Shown here: positions 7,317 to 14,207 of the stretch, piece by piece
How the letters are laid out: each line of letters begins with the position of its first letter
How positions within the stretch are numbered: position 1 is the stretch's first letter
Origin: Nitrospirota bacterium
GTDB taxonomy: Bacteria; Nitrospirota; Thermodesulfovibrionia; Thermodesulfovibrionales; UBA6898
Direction: 5' to 3'
DNA: 14,207 nucleotides
Assembly: GCA_021787505.1 (NCBI GenBank)
Contig: JAJYLU010000008.1
Span: 1 to 14,207 of the forward strand
The notes under the pieces: generated by a model
What the model saw: the letters and a program-made list of their open reading frames with translations, nothing else
Told to the model about the DNA's origin: nothing
The model's database searches: none
Program-made: the position numbers and the translations under genes

Positions 7317-8546
7317 ATGAACTTTCCCTATCAGGTCTTCATCGCGATCCGGTATCTCAAGTCGAAGAAGAAATACAAGGGCGTATCGGTGAATACCGCT
7401 ATTTCCATCGGCGGCGTTGCGGTGGGTGTGATGGCGCTCCTCGTCGTCTTGTCGGTGATGACGGGTTTCCAGCAGGACATCCAGAAGAAGATACTCGGCG
7501 CCAATGCCCATATAATCGTGAGGGACTTTAGGGGCCCGATGCCGGATTACAAGGAGGCCGAGCGAAGGCTTCAGGGAGAGAAGGGAATCGTGTCGCTTGC
7601 GCCGTTCGTGCTCGGACAGGTGATGGTCTCTTATGAAAAGAGGGCGCACGGGATCTTTCTGCGCGGCATCGAGCCGGCAAGCGAGTCGAAGACAACCGAT
7701 ATCCTTTCCCATATCAAAGACGGCAGCGTGAAGGGGCTTGCCGAAAAAGAGGGACTGCCGGGCATCATACTCGGCAGCGAGCTTGCGGGGAACCTCGGCG
7801 TGATTGTCGGGGACGAGGTCAACATCATCTCTCCTGTCGGCGAGATAGGGCCGATGGGTATGCTCCCGAAGGTGAAGCGGTTCAGGGTCGCCGGGATATT
7901 CGAGATCGGCATGTTCGAATACGATTCGAACCTTGCGCTTACAGACATGAAGGCCGCGCAGGATTTCCTGGGGATGAAAGACGAAGTAACCGGCATCCAG
8001 CTGAAGCTCAGCGACATCTATCAGGCGCCCGAGATCAGGAGAAAGCTGCAGGAGAAGCTGGGATTCCCCTTCCAGGTGATGGACTGGATGCAGATGAACA
8101 AGAACCTCTTTTCCGCACTCAAGCTCGAGAAATTCGCAATGTTCGTGATCCTCGTGCTGATCGTGCTGGTGGCGTCCTTCAATATCATAAGCAACCTCAT
8201 CATGAACGTAATAGAAAAGAGCAGGGAGATCGCAATACTCAAGGCTATCGGTGCAACGAACCGCGGCATCATGACCGTCTTTATGCTGCAGGGGCTCTTT
8301 ATAGGACTCATAGGCACGGCGATCGGCATCACCGGGGGGTTGCTTACCGGATACGTGCTGAACACGTACGAGTTGATCAAACTGCCCGCCGACGTATATT
8401 ATCTAAGTCATCTGCCGGTGAAGATGCAGCTCTCCGATTTCCTCACGGTCTCGATTTCCGCAATCGTCATCAGCTTCCTTGCAACACTCTATCCGGCGTG
8501 GCAGGCCGCAAAACTGGACCCCGTGGAGCCTTTGCGATATGAGTAA
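7317..8546 (+). CDS. lolC: LolC/LolE-type lipoprotein-releasing permease
   Basis: This is the inner-membrane subunit of the Lol ABC transporter, which extracts mature lipoproteins from the inner membrane and hands them to the periplasmic carrier LolA. The 409-residue protein has the family layout: an N-terminal YLKSKKK...GVSVNTAISIGGVAVGV region with the first transmembrane helix (about 24-46), a large periplasmic domain (about 50-265), then three C-terminal helices of the FtsX domain (about 270-293, 314-340, 370-393), ending with the typical AKLDPVEPLRYE. Many bacteria outside gammaproteobacteria carry a single LolC/E-like protein that works as a homodimer, often called LolF. Only one permease gene is present here, so lolC is a label of convenience. 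The Shine-Dalgarno sequence is weak. The gene begins 45 bp after lysS and overlaps lolD by 8 bp. Confidence 0.93.
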   Translation: MNFPYQVFIAIRYLKSKKKYKGVSVNTAISIGGVAVGVMALLVVLSVMTGFQQDIQKKILGANAHIIVRDFRGPMPDYKEAERRLQGEKGIVSLAPFVLGQVMVSYEKRAHGIFLRGIEPASESKTTDILSHIKDGSVKGLAEKEGLPGIILGSELAGNLGVIVGDEVNIISPVGEIGPMGMLPKVKRFRVAGIFEIGMFEYDSNLALTDMKAAQDFLGMKDEVTGIQLKLSDIYQAPEIRRKLQEKLGFPFQVMDWMQMNKNLFSALKLEKFAMFVILVLIVLVASFNIISNLIMNVIEKSREIAILKAIGATNRGIMTVFMLQGLFIGLIGTAIGITGGLLTGYVLNTYELIKLPADVYYLSHLPVKMQLSDFLTVSISAIVISFLATLYPAWQAAKLDPVEPLRYE

Positions 8547-9219
8547 TTCCGGTCCTCTCGTCGAGGCGAGGGGCGTCAGCAAGACTTTCCGTACCGAGGC
8601 GGGCGAACTCAGGGTGCTGAAAGGTGTCGATGTCTCGATCGGCTCCGGCGAGATGCTCGGGATCATCGGGGCCTCAGGGGCGGGCAAAAGTACTCTCCTT
8701 CATATCCTCGGAGCGCTCGACAAACCCACGTCGGGCAAGGTGTTGTTCAAGGGGAAAGATATCGGCGCAATGGACGAAAATTCTCTTGCCCTGCTCAGGA
8801 ACACGAGCATCGGGTTCGTATTCCAGTTCCATCACCTGCTGCCGGAATTCAATTCACTCGAAAACGTGATGCTTCCTGGTCTGATAAGCGGGATGTCATT
8901 CGCCGAAGCCGGGAAAAAGGCATCGGCGCTCCTTTCAGAGCTCGGTTTGTCGGCGAGGATAAGGCACAGGCCGGGGGAATTATCGGGCGGGGAACAGCAG
9001 CGCGTTGCTGTAGCGAGGGCGCTTCTTCAGAACCCGGCGGTGGTGCTTGCCGACGAACCGACCGGCAATCTCGATACCGCCACCGGTAATGACCTCTTCG
9101 CGCTTTTTCTGGAGTTGAATAAACGAAAAAGCATTGCCTTTGTGGTCGTTACCCATAACAAGTCTCTTTCGGACCGCTGCCACAGGGTGCTCGAGATGGC
9201 AGACGGGATGTTTGTCTGA
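8539..9219 (+). CDS. lolD: LolD-type lipoprotein-release ATPase
   Basis: This is the cytoplasmic ATPase that drives the Lol permease encoded just upstream. The 226-residue ABC protein has Walker A GASGAGKST (44-52), Q-loop Q96 in FQFHHLLPEF, the ABC signature LSGGEQQRVAVARAL (from 148), Walker B VVLADEPTGNLD (about 168-179) and the switch histidine H206 in VVTHN. The FQFHHLLPEFNSLENV stretch is typical of LolD rather than of FtsE or MacB. The ATG at 8539 overlaps the end of the permease gene as ATGAGTAA, a translational coupling. GGAG lies 10 bases upstream. An upstream in-frame codon at 8479 would put 20 extra residues inside the permease gene and is unlikely. Confidence 0.95.
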   Translation: MSNSGPLVEARGVSKTFRTEAGELRVLKGVDVSIGSGEMLGIIGASGAGKSTLLHILGALDKPTSGKVLFKGKDIGAMDENSLALLRNTSIGFVFQFHHLLPEFNSLENVMLPGLISGMSFAEAGKKASALLSELGLSARIRHRPGELSGGEQQRVAVARALLQNPAVVLADEPTGNLDTATGNDLFALFLELNKRKSIAFVVVTHNKSLSDRCHRVLEMADGMFV

Positions 9220-9828
9220 ATGCTGGTTGCCGCACTGACGGGGAATTACGGCATGGGCAAGAGCTATGTTCTTTCCGCCTTCAGGGACCTGGGCGCGGTC
9301 ACACTGGACAGCGACCGTGTCGTGGAACTCCTGCTGAAGGAGGCAGGCGTGATCGAGAAGGTGCGAAAGCTCCTTGGAAGCGACGTTGTGACGGCCGGGG
9401 GGGTGCTTGATAAGAAGGCCGTTGCCGCGAAGATCTTTCGGGATCCCGAGTTGAAGAAAGGGCTCGAAGGGATCATCCATCCCCTTGTCTTCGAAAGGGT
9501 GAATGATTTTATCGGAAGGATTAAAGATAAAAACCGCGTCGTTATCGTGGAAGTGCCGCTTCTCTTCGAAGGGAATTATCAGAAGGATTTCTCAAAGGTG
9601 ATCACTGTCTATGCCCCTGAGGAGGCCGCCATCGAGCGGTTGAAAAACTCCGGGGTTACGCGGGACGAGGCCCTTTTGAGGTTGCGGAGCCAACTGCCGA
9701 TAGAGGAGAAGAAGGCGCGTGCCGATTATGTGATAGACAACGGCGGATCAAAAGAGGAGACGCTGAAGCAGGTGGCGGAAGTGTACGATTTGCTCTGCGA
9801 GGAGATGAAAAGGAAGCTGGCCGGATAG
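9220..9828 (+). CDS. coaE: Dephospho-CoA kinase
   Basis: This performs the last step of coenzyme A synthesis, phosphorylating the 3'-hydroxyl of dephospho-CoA with ATP. At 202 residues it has the normal length. Visible are the P-loop G8-N-Y-G-M-G-K-S15, the DSD pair (where most homologues have DAD), IIHPLVFERV with the conserved HP, the EVPLLFE motif, and the C-terminal QLPIEEKKARADYVIDNGG. The P-loop GNYGMGKS replaces the common GGIGSGKS but keeps all essential positions. The ATG follows the lolD stop with no gap and has no clear Shine-Dalgarno sequence, so translation probably depends on coupling to lolD. The gene ends 23 bp from a convergent gene. Confidence 0.93.
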   Translation: MLVAALTGNYGMGKSYVLSAFRDLGAVTLDSDRVVELLLKEAGVIEKVRKLLGSDVVTAGGVLDKKAVAAKIFRDPELKKGLEGIIHPLVFERVNDFIGRIKDKNRVVIVEVPLLFEGNYQKDFSKVITVYAPEEAAIERLKNSGVTRDEALLRLRSQLPIEEKKARADYVIDNGGSKEETLKQVAEVYDLLCEEMKRKLAG

Positions 9829-9851
9829 CGGGTTCGCCGGCGGCAAAGACC

Positions 9852-10298
9852 TTACGTCTGACTTAGATAGTGTTCCGCCCACTCGTCCAACTGTGTAGGT
9901 GACAGTGCCCCGTTGACCTCATCCACCTGTCTACCTGCGCGGTAAAGCGTGAGTCTGGGGACCGACATGATGCTGAAACGCTGCGCGAGATAGGTCTCTT
10001 TTTCGGTGTTGACCATGACGACCTTCAGCCTCCCCGCTTTTCGGCGCGCCGCGTCCTCTATACCGGGCATCATACCGCGGCAATGGGTGCACCAGGGCGC
10101 CCAGAAGAATACGAGCACGAACCCCGGCGGATCGAAGACTTCGGTCTGGAAATTCGCGGCCGTTCCTTCAACCGGCGATCGCGGAAAATCCAGAGATGCC
10201 TTGCACTTTCCGCATTTCGGCTTTTCCATGAGCCTGTCTGCCGGCATGCGGTTAACGGTCCTGCATGCTTTGCAGCGCAAAAGAGCCGAGTTGTTCAT
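9852..10298 (-). CDS. Thioredoxin 2-like protein with N-terminal zinc ribbon
   Basis: This encodes a 148-residue cytosolic redox protein. The N terminus carries two cysteine pairs (C9/C12 and C29/C32) in CKAC and CGKC, the zinc ribbon of TrxC. A thioredoxin fold follows, with the active site WAPWCTHC (C70 and C73) and a cis-proline loop SVPRLTLY (P114). The layout matches Escherichia coli thioredoxin 2 in order and length. The dipeptide between the redox cysteines is Thr-His instead of the standard Gly-Pro, which should raise the reduction potential toward oxidase/isomerase-like behaviour. The start is well supported by GGGAGGAG about eight bases before the ATG. It is convergent with coaE and divergent from the aroF region. 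Zinc binding and partners are inferred. Confidence 0.88.
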   Translation of the reverse strand: MNNSALLRCKACRTVNRMPADRLMEKPKCGKCKASLDFPRSPVEGTAANFQTEVFDPPGFVLVFFWAPWCTHCRGMMPGIEDAARRKAGRLKVVMVNTEKETYLAQRFSIMSVPRLTLYRAGRQVDEVNGALSPTQLDEWAEHYLSQT

Positions 10299-10349
10299 CC
10301 AAATTTCTCCTCCCTAAAGGTTACCATATCACCGCCTTCAGGAGAATTT

Positions 10350-10378
10350 TTGCTATTTAAATCTGCCTTTAGTAGAAT
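10350..10378 (+). promoter_or_regulatory. Sigma70-type promoter upstream of aroF
   Basis: TTGCTA at 10350-10355 and TAGAAT at 10373-10378 are separated by exactly 17 bases. Transcription would start near 10385 and run into the structured region, so the aroF message would carry a leader of about 245 bases unless it ends early. Confidence 0.5.
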
Positions 10379-10384
10379 TAACGA

Positions 10385-10628
10385 TACAGCTGGAGAATGT
10401 CGGGGCAGAAGCGCTGAAAAAAGGCCTTACATGACGACATTTGTTTTTGATTGTATTCACCTTGCGGCATTCGGGTGGAGGGTCCCGTTACTCTTGAGTC
10501 TGGTGGGCCTGGACAGAGGTTTTCAATGTGTCGCAGAGTAAGGCGCTTTTCCATCGCTCCTGCCCCCGATGGTCGAATTCCTTTATTGCAACTGCAGACC
10601 GACAAAACTGAAAGGAGTTAGTCTAACC
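10385..10628 (+). ncRNA. Candidate structured RNA: aroF leader or small RNA
   Basis: This stretch lies in the 330-bp gap (10299-10628) between the thioredoxin-like gene and aroF. AAAAGGCCTTAC (10419-10430) can pair with GTAAGGCGCTTTT (10538-10550) over 12 base pairs with one bulged G. Inside, CGACA (10435-10439) pairs with TGTCG (10529-10533) across a symmetric 4x4 loop. Two hairpins are enclosed: TTCACC with GGTGGA (10456-10461/10474-10479, one U-G pair) and GGTCC with GGGCC (10481-10485/10505-10509). The outer stem ends in TTTT on the plus strand and TTTTTT on the minus strand, so strand and function are uncertain. A 36-codon frame at 10431-10541 (F at 4, 6, 14; W at 16) could be a leader peptide. 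It matches no RNA family I can name. Confidence 0.35.
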
Positions 10629-11654
10629 ATGCTGATTGTACTTCATAACTGGGCTACCGATAAAGACGTTGAGCTGGTCAAAAAGACGATCACGTCGCTC
10701 GGTCTCAAGCCTGTCGCTATTCCGGGAGCCGAGAGGACCGCGATAGGAATAATCGGCAATCAGGGATGGGTTGACGATGCGCCTTTCAGGGCCGTCAAGG
10801 CGATCATGGAGATCATCCATGTCACAAAACCGTACAAACTCGTGAGCCGTGATTTCCATCCGGCGGATACCGTAGTGAAACTGCCGGGGAACGTCCGGGT
10901 GGGCGGGAGGTCTCCCTTTCTCGTAATCGGCGGGCCGTGCGCTATTGAGGGAAGGGAACAGATATTCAGGACCGCCCGGTTTCTGAAGAAAATCGGCGTG
11001 AGGGTGCTCAGGGCCGGCGCATATAAACCGAGGACGAGCCCGCACAGCTTTCAGGGCATGAGGGAAGAGGGCCTCGAAATTCTTGATGCCGTGAGAAAGG
11101 AGACCGGCATGCTCGTGGTAACCGAGGTGATGAGTCCGGAGCAGGTCGGCCTTGCAGCGGAAAAGGTCGACATACTCCAGGTAGGCGCCAGGAACATGCA
11201 GAACTTCGACCTTCTCACTGAAGTGGGCAGGGCAAGGATTCCTGTGGTGCTGAAACGGGGACTTGCGGCTACGGTGGAAGAATGGCTGGCGTCCGCGGAG
11301 TACATCGTGCTTGGCGGCAACCGCGACGTTATTCTCTGCGAACGGGGCATAAGGACCTTCGAGACTTCGACTAGGAATACCGCCGACCTTGCGGTCATTC
11401 CCCTGGTGAAGTCCCTTTCCCACCTGCCGGTTATCTTCGACCCCAGCCATGCTACCGGGAAGAGGAGCCTGGTGCCGCACATGGCGCTCGCCTCTGTCGT
11501 GGTGGGAGCCAACGGCGTGATGGTTGAGGTGCATCCGGACCCGGAGCATGCCCTTTCGGACGGTCCGCAGTCGCTGCATTTCAAGGAGTTCGAGGCGCTC
11601 TATAAACGAATCAGGGGGCTCGAAGGGTTTGTGAAAAAGTCCTGCTGCAACTGA
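10629..11654 (+). CDS. aroF: 3-deoxy-7-phosphoheptulonate (DAHP) synthase, type I-beta
   Basis: This condenses phosphoenolpyruvate and erythrose 4-phosphate to DAHP, the first step of the shikimate pathway. The 341-residue protein has an N-terminal ferredoxin-like regulatory domain (about 1-72), as in the Thermotoga enzyme, which in that relative allows feedback by tyrosine or phenylalanine. The barrel follows: GGPCAIEG with metal-binding C104, RAGAYKPRTSPHSFQG, QVGARNMQNF, VLKRG, DPSHATGKR and VEVHPDPEHALSDGPQSL. The ATG at 10629 has AGGAG 11 bases upstream, slightly far. An ATG at 10569 lacks any Shine-Dalgarno sequence and would add 20 residues not expected in the family. The tail ends KKSCCN, a cysteine pair of unknown use. 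A structured leader lies upstream. Erythrose 4-phosphate is also a product of the phosphoketolase reaction in this window. Confidence 0.95.
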   Translation: MLIVLHNWATDKDVELVKKTITSLGLKPVAIPGAERTAIGIIGNQGWVDDAPFRAVKAIMEIIHVTKPYKLVSRDFHPADTVVKLPGNVRVGGRSPFLVIGGPCAIEGREQIFRTARFLKKIGVRVLRAGAYKPRTSPHSFQGMREEGLEILDAVRKETGMLVVTEVMSPEQVGLAAEKVDILQVGARNMQNFDLLTEVGRARIPVVLKRGLAATVEEWLASAEYIVLGGNRDVILCERGIRTFETSTRNTADLAVIPLVKSLSHLPVIFDPSHATGKRSLVPHMALASVVVGANGVMVEVHPDPEHALSDGPQSLHFKEFEALYKRIRGLEGFVKKSCCN

Positions 11655-11681
11655 TTTTTCGGTGTAATTTCATTCCGAAAA

Positions 11682-11690
11682 TGGTATAGT
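11682..11690 (+). promoter_or_regulatory. Extended -10 promoter of folE
   Basis: TGGTATAGT fits TGN plus TATAGT, a five-of-six match to the -10 consensus. No good -35 is seen. It lies in the 137-bp gap after aroF, about 100 bases before the folE start, so folE and folD can be expressed apart from aroF. Confidence 0.45.
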
Positions 11691-11791
11691 ATAAAACCGC
11701 AGCATAGTGACTTAAGCATCTTCGTTTATAATAAAATTCAATAACAATTACTTATGGTTGAGTAAGAGAAAAAATAAGGGATGCCCATAAA

Positions 11792-12355
11792 ATGAACCTG
11801 AAAAAGATCGAAAAAGGCGTGAAGCTTATCATCGAGGGGATAGGTGAAGACCCGGAAAGGCCCGGCATAAAGGACACACCACAGCGGGTGGCAAGGATGT
11901 ACCAGGAGATATTCTCCGGGCTCGAGACGCCGACAGAGGAGATCCTTCAGCATATCGAGGGCGAAAGCCACGATGAGATGGTGCTCCTTAAGGACATCCC
12001 TTTTTACTCCGTCTGCGAACACCACCTCCTTCCGTTCATCGGGAAGGCCCACGTGGCCTACATCCCCGGCGCGGGGAAGATCGCGGGGATCGGCGAACTT
12101 GCGAAGGCGGTCGAGATATTGGCGAAGAGACCGCAGGTGCAAGAGCGGCTAACAGCCCAGCTTGCCGACATGATCATGAATAAACTGAAGCCCAAGGGCG
12201 CGATGGTGATCATCGACGCCGAGCATCTCTGTCTCTCCATGCGGGGCATGAAAAAGCCGGGGGCAAGGACAGTCACCTCGGCCGTGCGGGGCATATTCAG
12301 GTCGAAGGAATCTACGAGAGAAGAGCTGTTGGAACTCATAAAAAAGCGCGATTGA
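11792..12355 (+). CDS. folE: GTP cyclohydrolase I
   Basis: This converts GTP to 7,8-dihydroneopterin triphosphate, the entry step of tetrahydrofolate synthesis. The 187-residue protein has the family length. The zinc ligands C75 and H78 lie in [10 protein letters not shown] and C147 in [11 protein letters not shown]. Other markers are [31 protein letters not shown] and [14 protein letters not shown]. It belongs to the zinc-dependent type IA enzymes and not the metal-promiscuous FolE2. The start is preceded by AAGGGA with 10 bases of spacing, a modest site. folD follows after 38 bp and is probably cotranscribed. Confidence 0.97.
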   Translation: MNLKKIEKGVKLIIEGIGEDPERPGIKDTPQRVARMYQEIFSGLETPTEEILQHIEGESHDEMVLLKDIPFYSVCEHHLLPFIGKAHVAYIPGAGKIAGIGELAKAVEILAKRPQVQERLTAQLADMIMNKLKPKGAMVIIDAEHLCLSMRGMKKPGARTVTSAVRGIFRSKESTREELLELIKKRD

Positions 12356-12393
12356 GTTTTCCCGCGCTGACACTAAATTAAAGGAGGAAGAAG

Positions 12394-13308
12394 ATGTCTG
12401 CAAAAATCATAAGCGGTACCGAGATCGCCGCCCAGATCAGGGAGGAACTCAAGAAAGAAGTCGCGGGGATGAAGGAGAAGCACGGGGTTGTGCCGGGACT
12501 GGTTACTATCCTGGTGGGCAAGAACCCGGCGTCGGTCAGTTACGTCACCGGCAAACACAAGGCCGCCGACGAGATCGGCTTCTTTTCGATCCAGGACGAT
12601 CAGCCCGAGGACATCCCCGAGGCTGCCCTGCTCACGCTCATCGACAAATACAATAAAGACCCGAAGGTGCATGGAATCCTCGTCCAATTACCGCTGCCAA
12701 AACATATCGATGAAAAGAAGGTCCTCAACGCCATCGACCCCGATAAAGACGTGGACGGCTTTCATCCGGTCAACGTGGGGCGCCTCATGATCGGCGGGGA
12801 CGAGGCGAAGTTTCTGCCCTGCACGCCCGCGGGCATACAGGAACTGATCGTCCGTTCCGGCTTCGAGACCTCCGGCGCGGAAGTCGTCGTGGTCGGCCGC
12901 TCCAATATAGTCGGCAAGCCGATTGCGATGATTATGCTCCAGAAGGGGAAAGGCGCGAACTCGACCGTCACAGTCGTGCATACCGGGACGAAGAATATGG
13001 CGGACCACTGCAAACGGGCCGACATCCTGATCGTCGCGGCGGGGGTGCCCGGGCTCGTAAAACCCGAGTGGATCAAACGTGGCGCCTGCGTGATCGACGT
13101 CGGGGTCAACCGGGTCGGCGAGAAGAAGAGCGAAAAGACCGGCAAAATGGTCCCGATCCTGAAGGGCGACGTTGATTTCGATGCGGCAAAGGAGATCGCC
13201 GGGGCTATCACTCCCGTGCCCGGCGGCGTGGGACCGATGACTATCACGATGCTGATGAAAAACACCGTCACGTCGGCCAAGATGCATGCCGGTCTGCCGA
13301 TCAAGTAA
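12394..13308 (+). CDS. folD: Bifunctional methylene-THF dehydrogenase/methenyl-THF cyclohydrolase
   Basis: This interconverts 5,10-methylene-, 5,10-methenyl- and 10-formyl-tetrahydrofolate with NADP(H), or NAD(H) in some organisms. At 304 residues it has the usual length. The catalytic residues fall at the same numbers as in Escherichia coli FolD: Y50 and K54 in SYVTGKHKAADEIG, Q98 in LVQLPLP and D121 in DKDVDGFHP. The coenzyme-binding fold is marked by VVVVGRSNIVGKPIA, and the end by ITPVPGGVGPMTITMLM. A strong AGGAGG lies six bases before the ATG. It sits between folE and a GltD-like flavoprotein. Where such flavoproteins and folD adjoin, a link to the methyl branch of the Wood-Ljungdahl pathway is possible but not shown here. 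Confidence 0.97.
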   Translation: MSAKIISGTEIAAQIREELKKEVAGMKEKHGVVPGLVTILVGKNPASVSYVTGKHKAADEIGFFSIQDDQPEDIPEAALLTLIDKYNKDPKVHGILVQLPLPKHIDEKKVLNAIDPDKDVDGFHPVNVGRLMIGGDEAKFLPCTPAGIQELIVRSGFETSGAEVVVVGRSNIVGKPIAMIMLQKGKGANSTVTVVHTGTKNMADHCKRADILIVAAGVPGLVKPEWIKRGACVIDVGVNRVGEKKSEKTGKMVPILKGDVDFDAAKEIAGAITPVPGGVGPMTITMLMKNTVTSAKMHAGLPIK

Positions 13309-13396
13309 GGTCCCTTCATAAGCCGTTTTCAGAAGGCATAGGGGAGGGGTTATTTGTTAACATAATAAGAGGATACCCTTAAGCAGGAGTGTATGC

Positions 13397-14207
13397 ATGG
13401 CACCGGAAAAAGTAGAAGAAGCACCCAAACCGTACCGGCCGTACGGCGCTGAAATAAAGGAGACGAGACCCTATTCCCCCTGCAGGGCCGCCTGCCCGGC
13501 ACATACGGACGTCCAGGCTTATGTCGGCCTGATCGCGCAGGGCAGGTACCATGAGGCATTCGAGGTGATCACCGCCCCGAATCCCATCGCCTCTGTCTGC
13601 TCGATGATCTGCCATCATCCGTGCGAGCAATCGTGCAGGCGATGCACGATCGACGAACCGCTGGCGGTCAGGCACCTCAAACGGTTCGCGATCGAGAAGT
13701 CCCTGGACTATCGAAGGGCAAGACGGAGACTCGTAGAGAAGACGAAGGGCAAGAGCGTCGGCATCATCGGATCGGGGCCTTCCGGTCTCACCGCGGCGCG
13801 GGACCTTGCCGACTTCGGGTACAGCGTGTCGATCTATGAACGCCATCCTGTGCTGGGCGGCATGCTCGCCTCGGCGATTCCTCCGTACCGTCTTCCGAGG
13901 GAGATGCTGAAAGAAGATATCGACGACGTAATTTCTAAGGGCATCGAGGTGAAGACGAGCTGCGAGATCGGCAGGGACGTGAAAATTGACGACCTTGCGA
14001 AACAGCATGATGCGGTGCTTATCGCAATCGGACTTTCCCTGAGCAGGTCGCTGCCGATTCCAGGCGTAAAAGGCCCCGGTGTGCTCTTGGCGATCCCCTT
14101 CCTGGAAGACGTTGCCTTCGACAGAAAACCGTCTCTGGGGAAGAAGGTGCTGGTCATCGGCGGCGGAAACGTGGCTATGGATGTTGCCAGGACCGCAAGG
14201 CGTCTCG
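13397..14207 (+). CDS. GltD-like FAD/NAD(P)H oxidoreductase, N-terminal 270 residues (3' end outside window)
   Basis: This is the first part of a flavoprotein related to the glutamate synthase small subunit and to the FAD halves of NfnB and dihydropyrimidine dehydrogenase. Residues 25-110 carry the cysteine-rich domain expected to hold [4Fe-4S] clusters: C29 and C33 in CRAACPAHTDVQAYV, then C68, C72, C76, C80 and C83 in the order CxxxCxxxCxxxCxxC. A Rossmann motif GSGPSG (125-130) binds FAD, followed by YERHPVLGGML and IPPYRLP. A second dinucleotide motif, VIGGGNVAMDVART (from 253), should bind NAD(P)H. AGGAG seven bases before the ATG supports the start. No glutamate synthase large subunit is visible, so it may serve another electron-transfer complex. 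It starts 88 bp after folD. Confidence 0.88.
   Translation, partial: MAPEKVEEAPKPYRPYGAEIKETRPYSPCRAACPAHTDVQAYVGLIAQGRYHEAFEVITAPNPIASVCSMICHHPCEQSCRRCTIDEPLAVRHLKRFAIEKSLDYRRARRRLVEKTKGKSVGIIGSGPSGLTAARDLADFGYSVSIYERHPVLGGMLASAIPPYRLPREMLKEDIDDVISKGIEVKTSCEIGRDVKIDDLAKQHDAVLIAIGLSLSRSLPIPGVKGPGVLLAIPFLEDVAFDRKPSLGKKVLVIGGGNVAMDVARTARRL

Noticed and set aside
9820..9841. GCCGG / CCGGC repeat between coaE and the thioredoxin-like gene as a shared terminator
   Set aside because: Five-base arms, a 12-base loop and no T-run on either side.
10465..10490. GGGTGGA followed by TCCCG, resembling the T-box core ahead of aroF
   Set aside because: The bulge lacks the ACC that completes the T-box sequence, there is no recognisable stem I or specifier loop, and T-boxes do not usually control aroF.
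11656..11681. Inverted repeat TTTTCGG / CCGAAAA just after aroF as an intrinsic terminator
   Set aside because: The stem is AT-rich with a 12-base loop and is not followed by a T-run, so it is not convincing.
13379..14008. 209-codon minus-strand frame opposite the flavoprotein gene
   Set aside because: The plus strand carries unmistakable FAD, NAD(P)H and iron-sulfur motifs; the minus frame is a shadow.

Overview
The window reads as ordinary chromosome of a Gram-negative bacterium, most likely Nitrospirota or a Desulfobacterota (deltaproteobacterial) relative. Support comes from the Lol lipoprotein-export genes, an N-terminal lipobox protein, the lysS-lolC-lolD arrangement, a type I-beta DAHP synthase and a cysteine-rich GltD-like flavoprotein after folD. 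This placement rests on gene content and is not proven. Most of the window is moderately GC-rich. The first ~850 bases are clearly more AT-rich and look like accessory DNA.

Left end (1-1936): the tail of an unidentified gene, an AT-rich lipoprotein gene, and a gene-free stretch with six perfect or near-perfect 16-bp tandem repeats between two related GGGGACGTT motifs. That stretch resembles the footprint of a small mobile or REP-type element. It is followed by a divergent pair: an XRE-family regulator (-) and a response-regulator protein with an N-terminal zinc-ribbon-like segment (+), with a good sigma70 promoter between them.

Central metabolism (2088-5631): a full-length phosphoketolase gene, overlapped or nearly overlapped by a histidine-phosphatase gene, probably forms a sugar-phosphate-to-acetyl-phosphate unit. 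A convergent gene encodes a small HExxH membrane protein.

Housekeeping cluster (5772-9828): lysS, lolC/E, lolD and coaE are packed head to tail on +. Gaps are 45 bp after lysS, an 8-bp overlap between lolC and lolD, and zero spacing before coaE. The promoter upstream of lysS has an extended -10. A convergent thioredoxin-like gene with a zinc ribbon follows.

Aromatic and folate block (10299-end): a 330-bp gene-free region holds a good promoter and a strongly self-complementary segment upstream of aroF. It may be an aroF leader or a small RNA and is the most interesting unexplained element here. Next come folE (GTP cyclohydrolase I), folD (methylene-THF dehydrogenase/cyclohydrolase) and the 5' part of a GltD-like FAD/NAD(P)H oxidoreductase that runs off the window. 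AroF feeds chorismate and hence p-aminobenzoate; FolE starts the pterin branch; FolD interconverts one-carbon folates. The block is therefore coherent around tetrahydrofolate. I saw no tRNA, rRNA, CRISPR array, intact transposase or phage gene.
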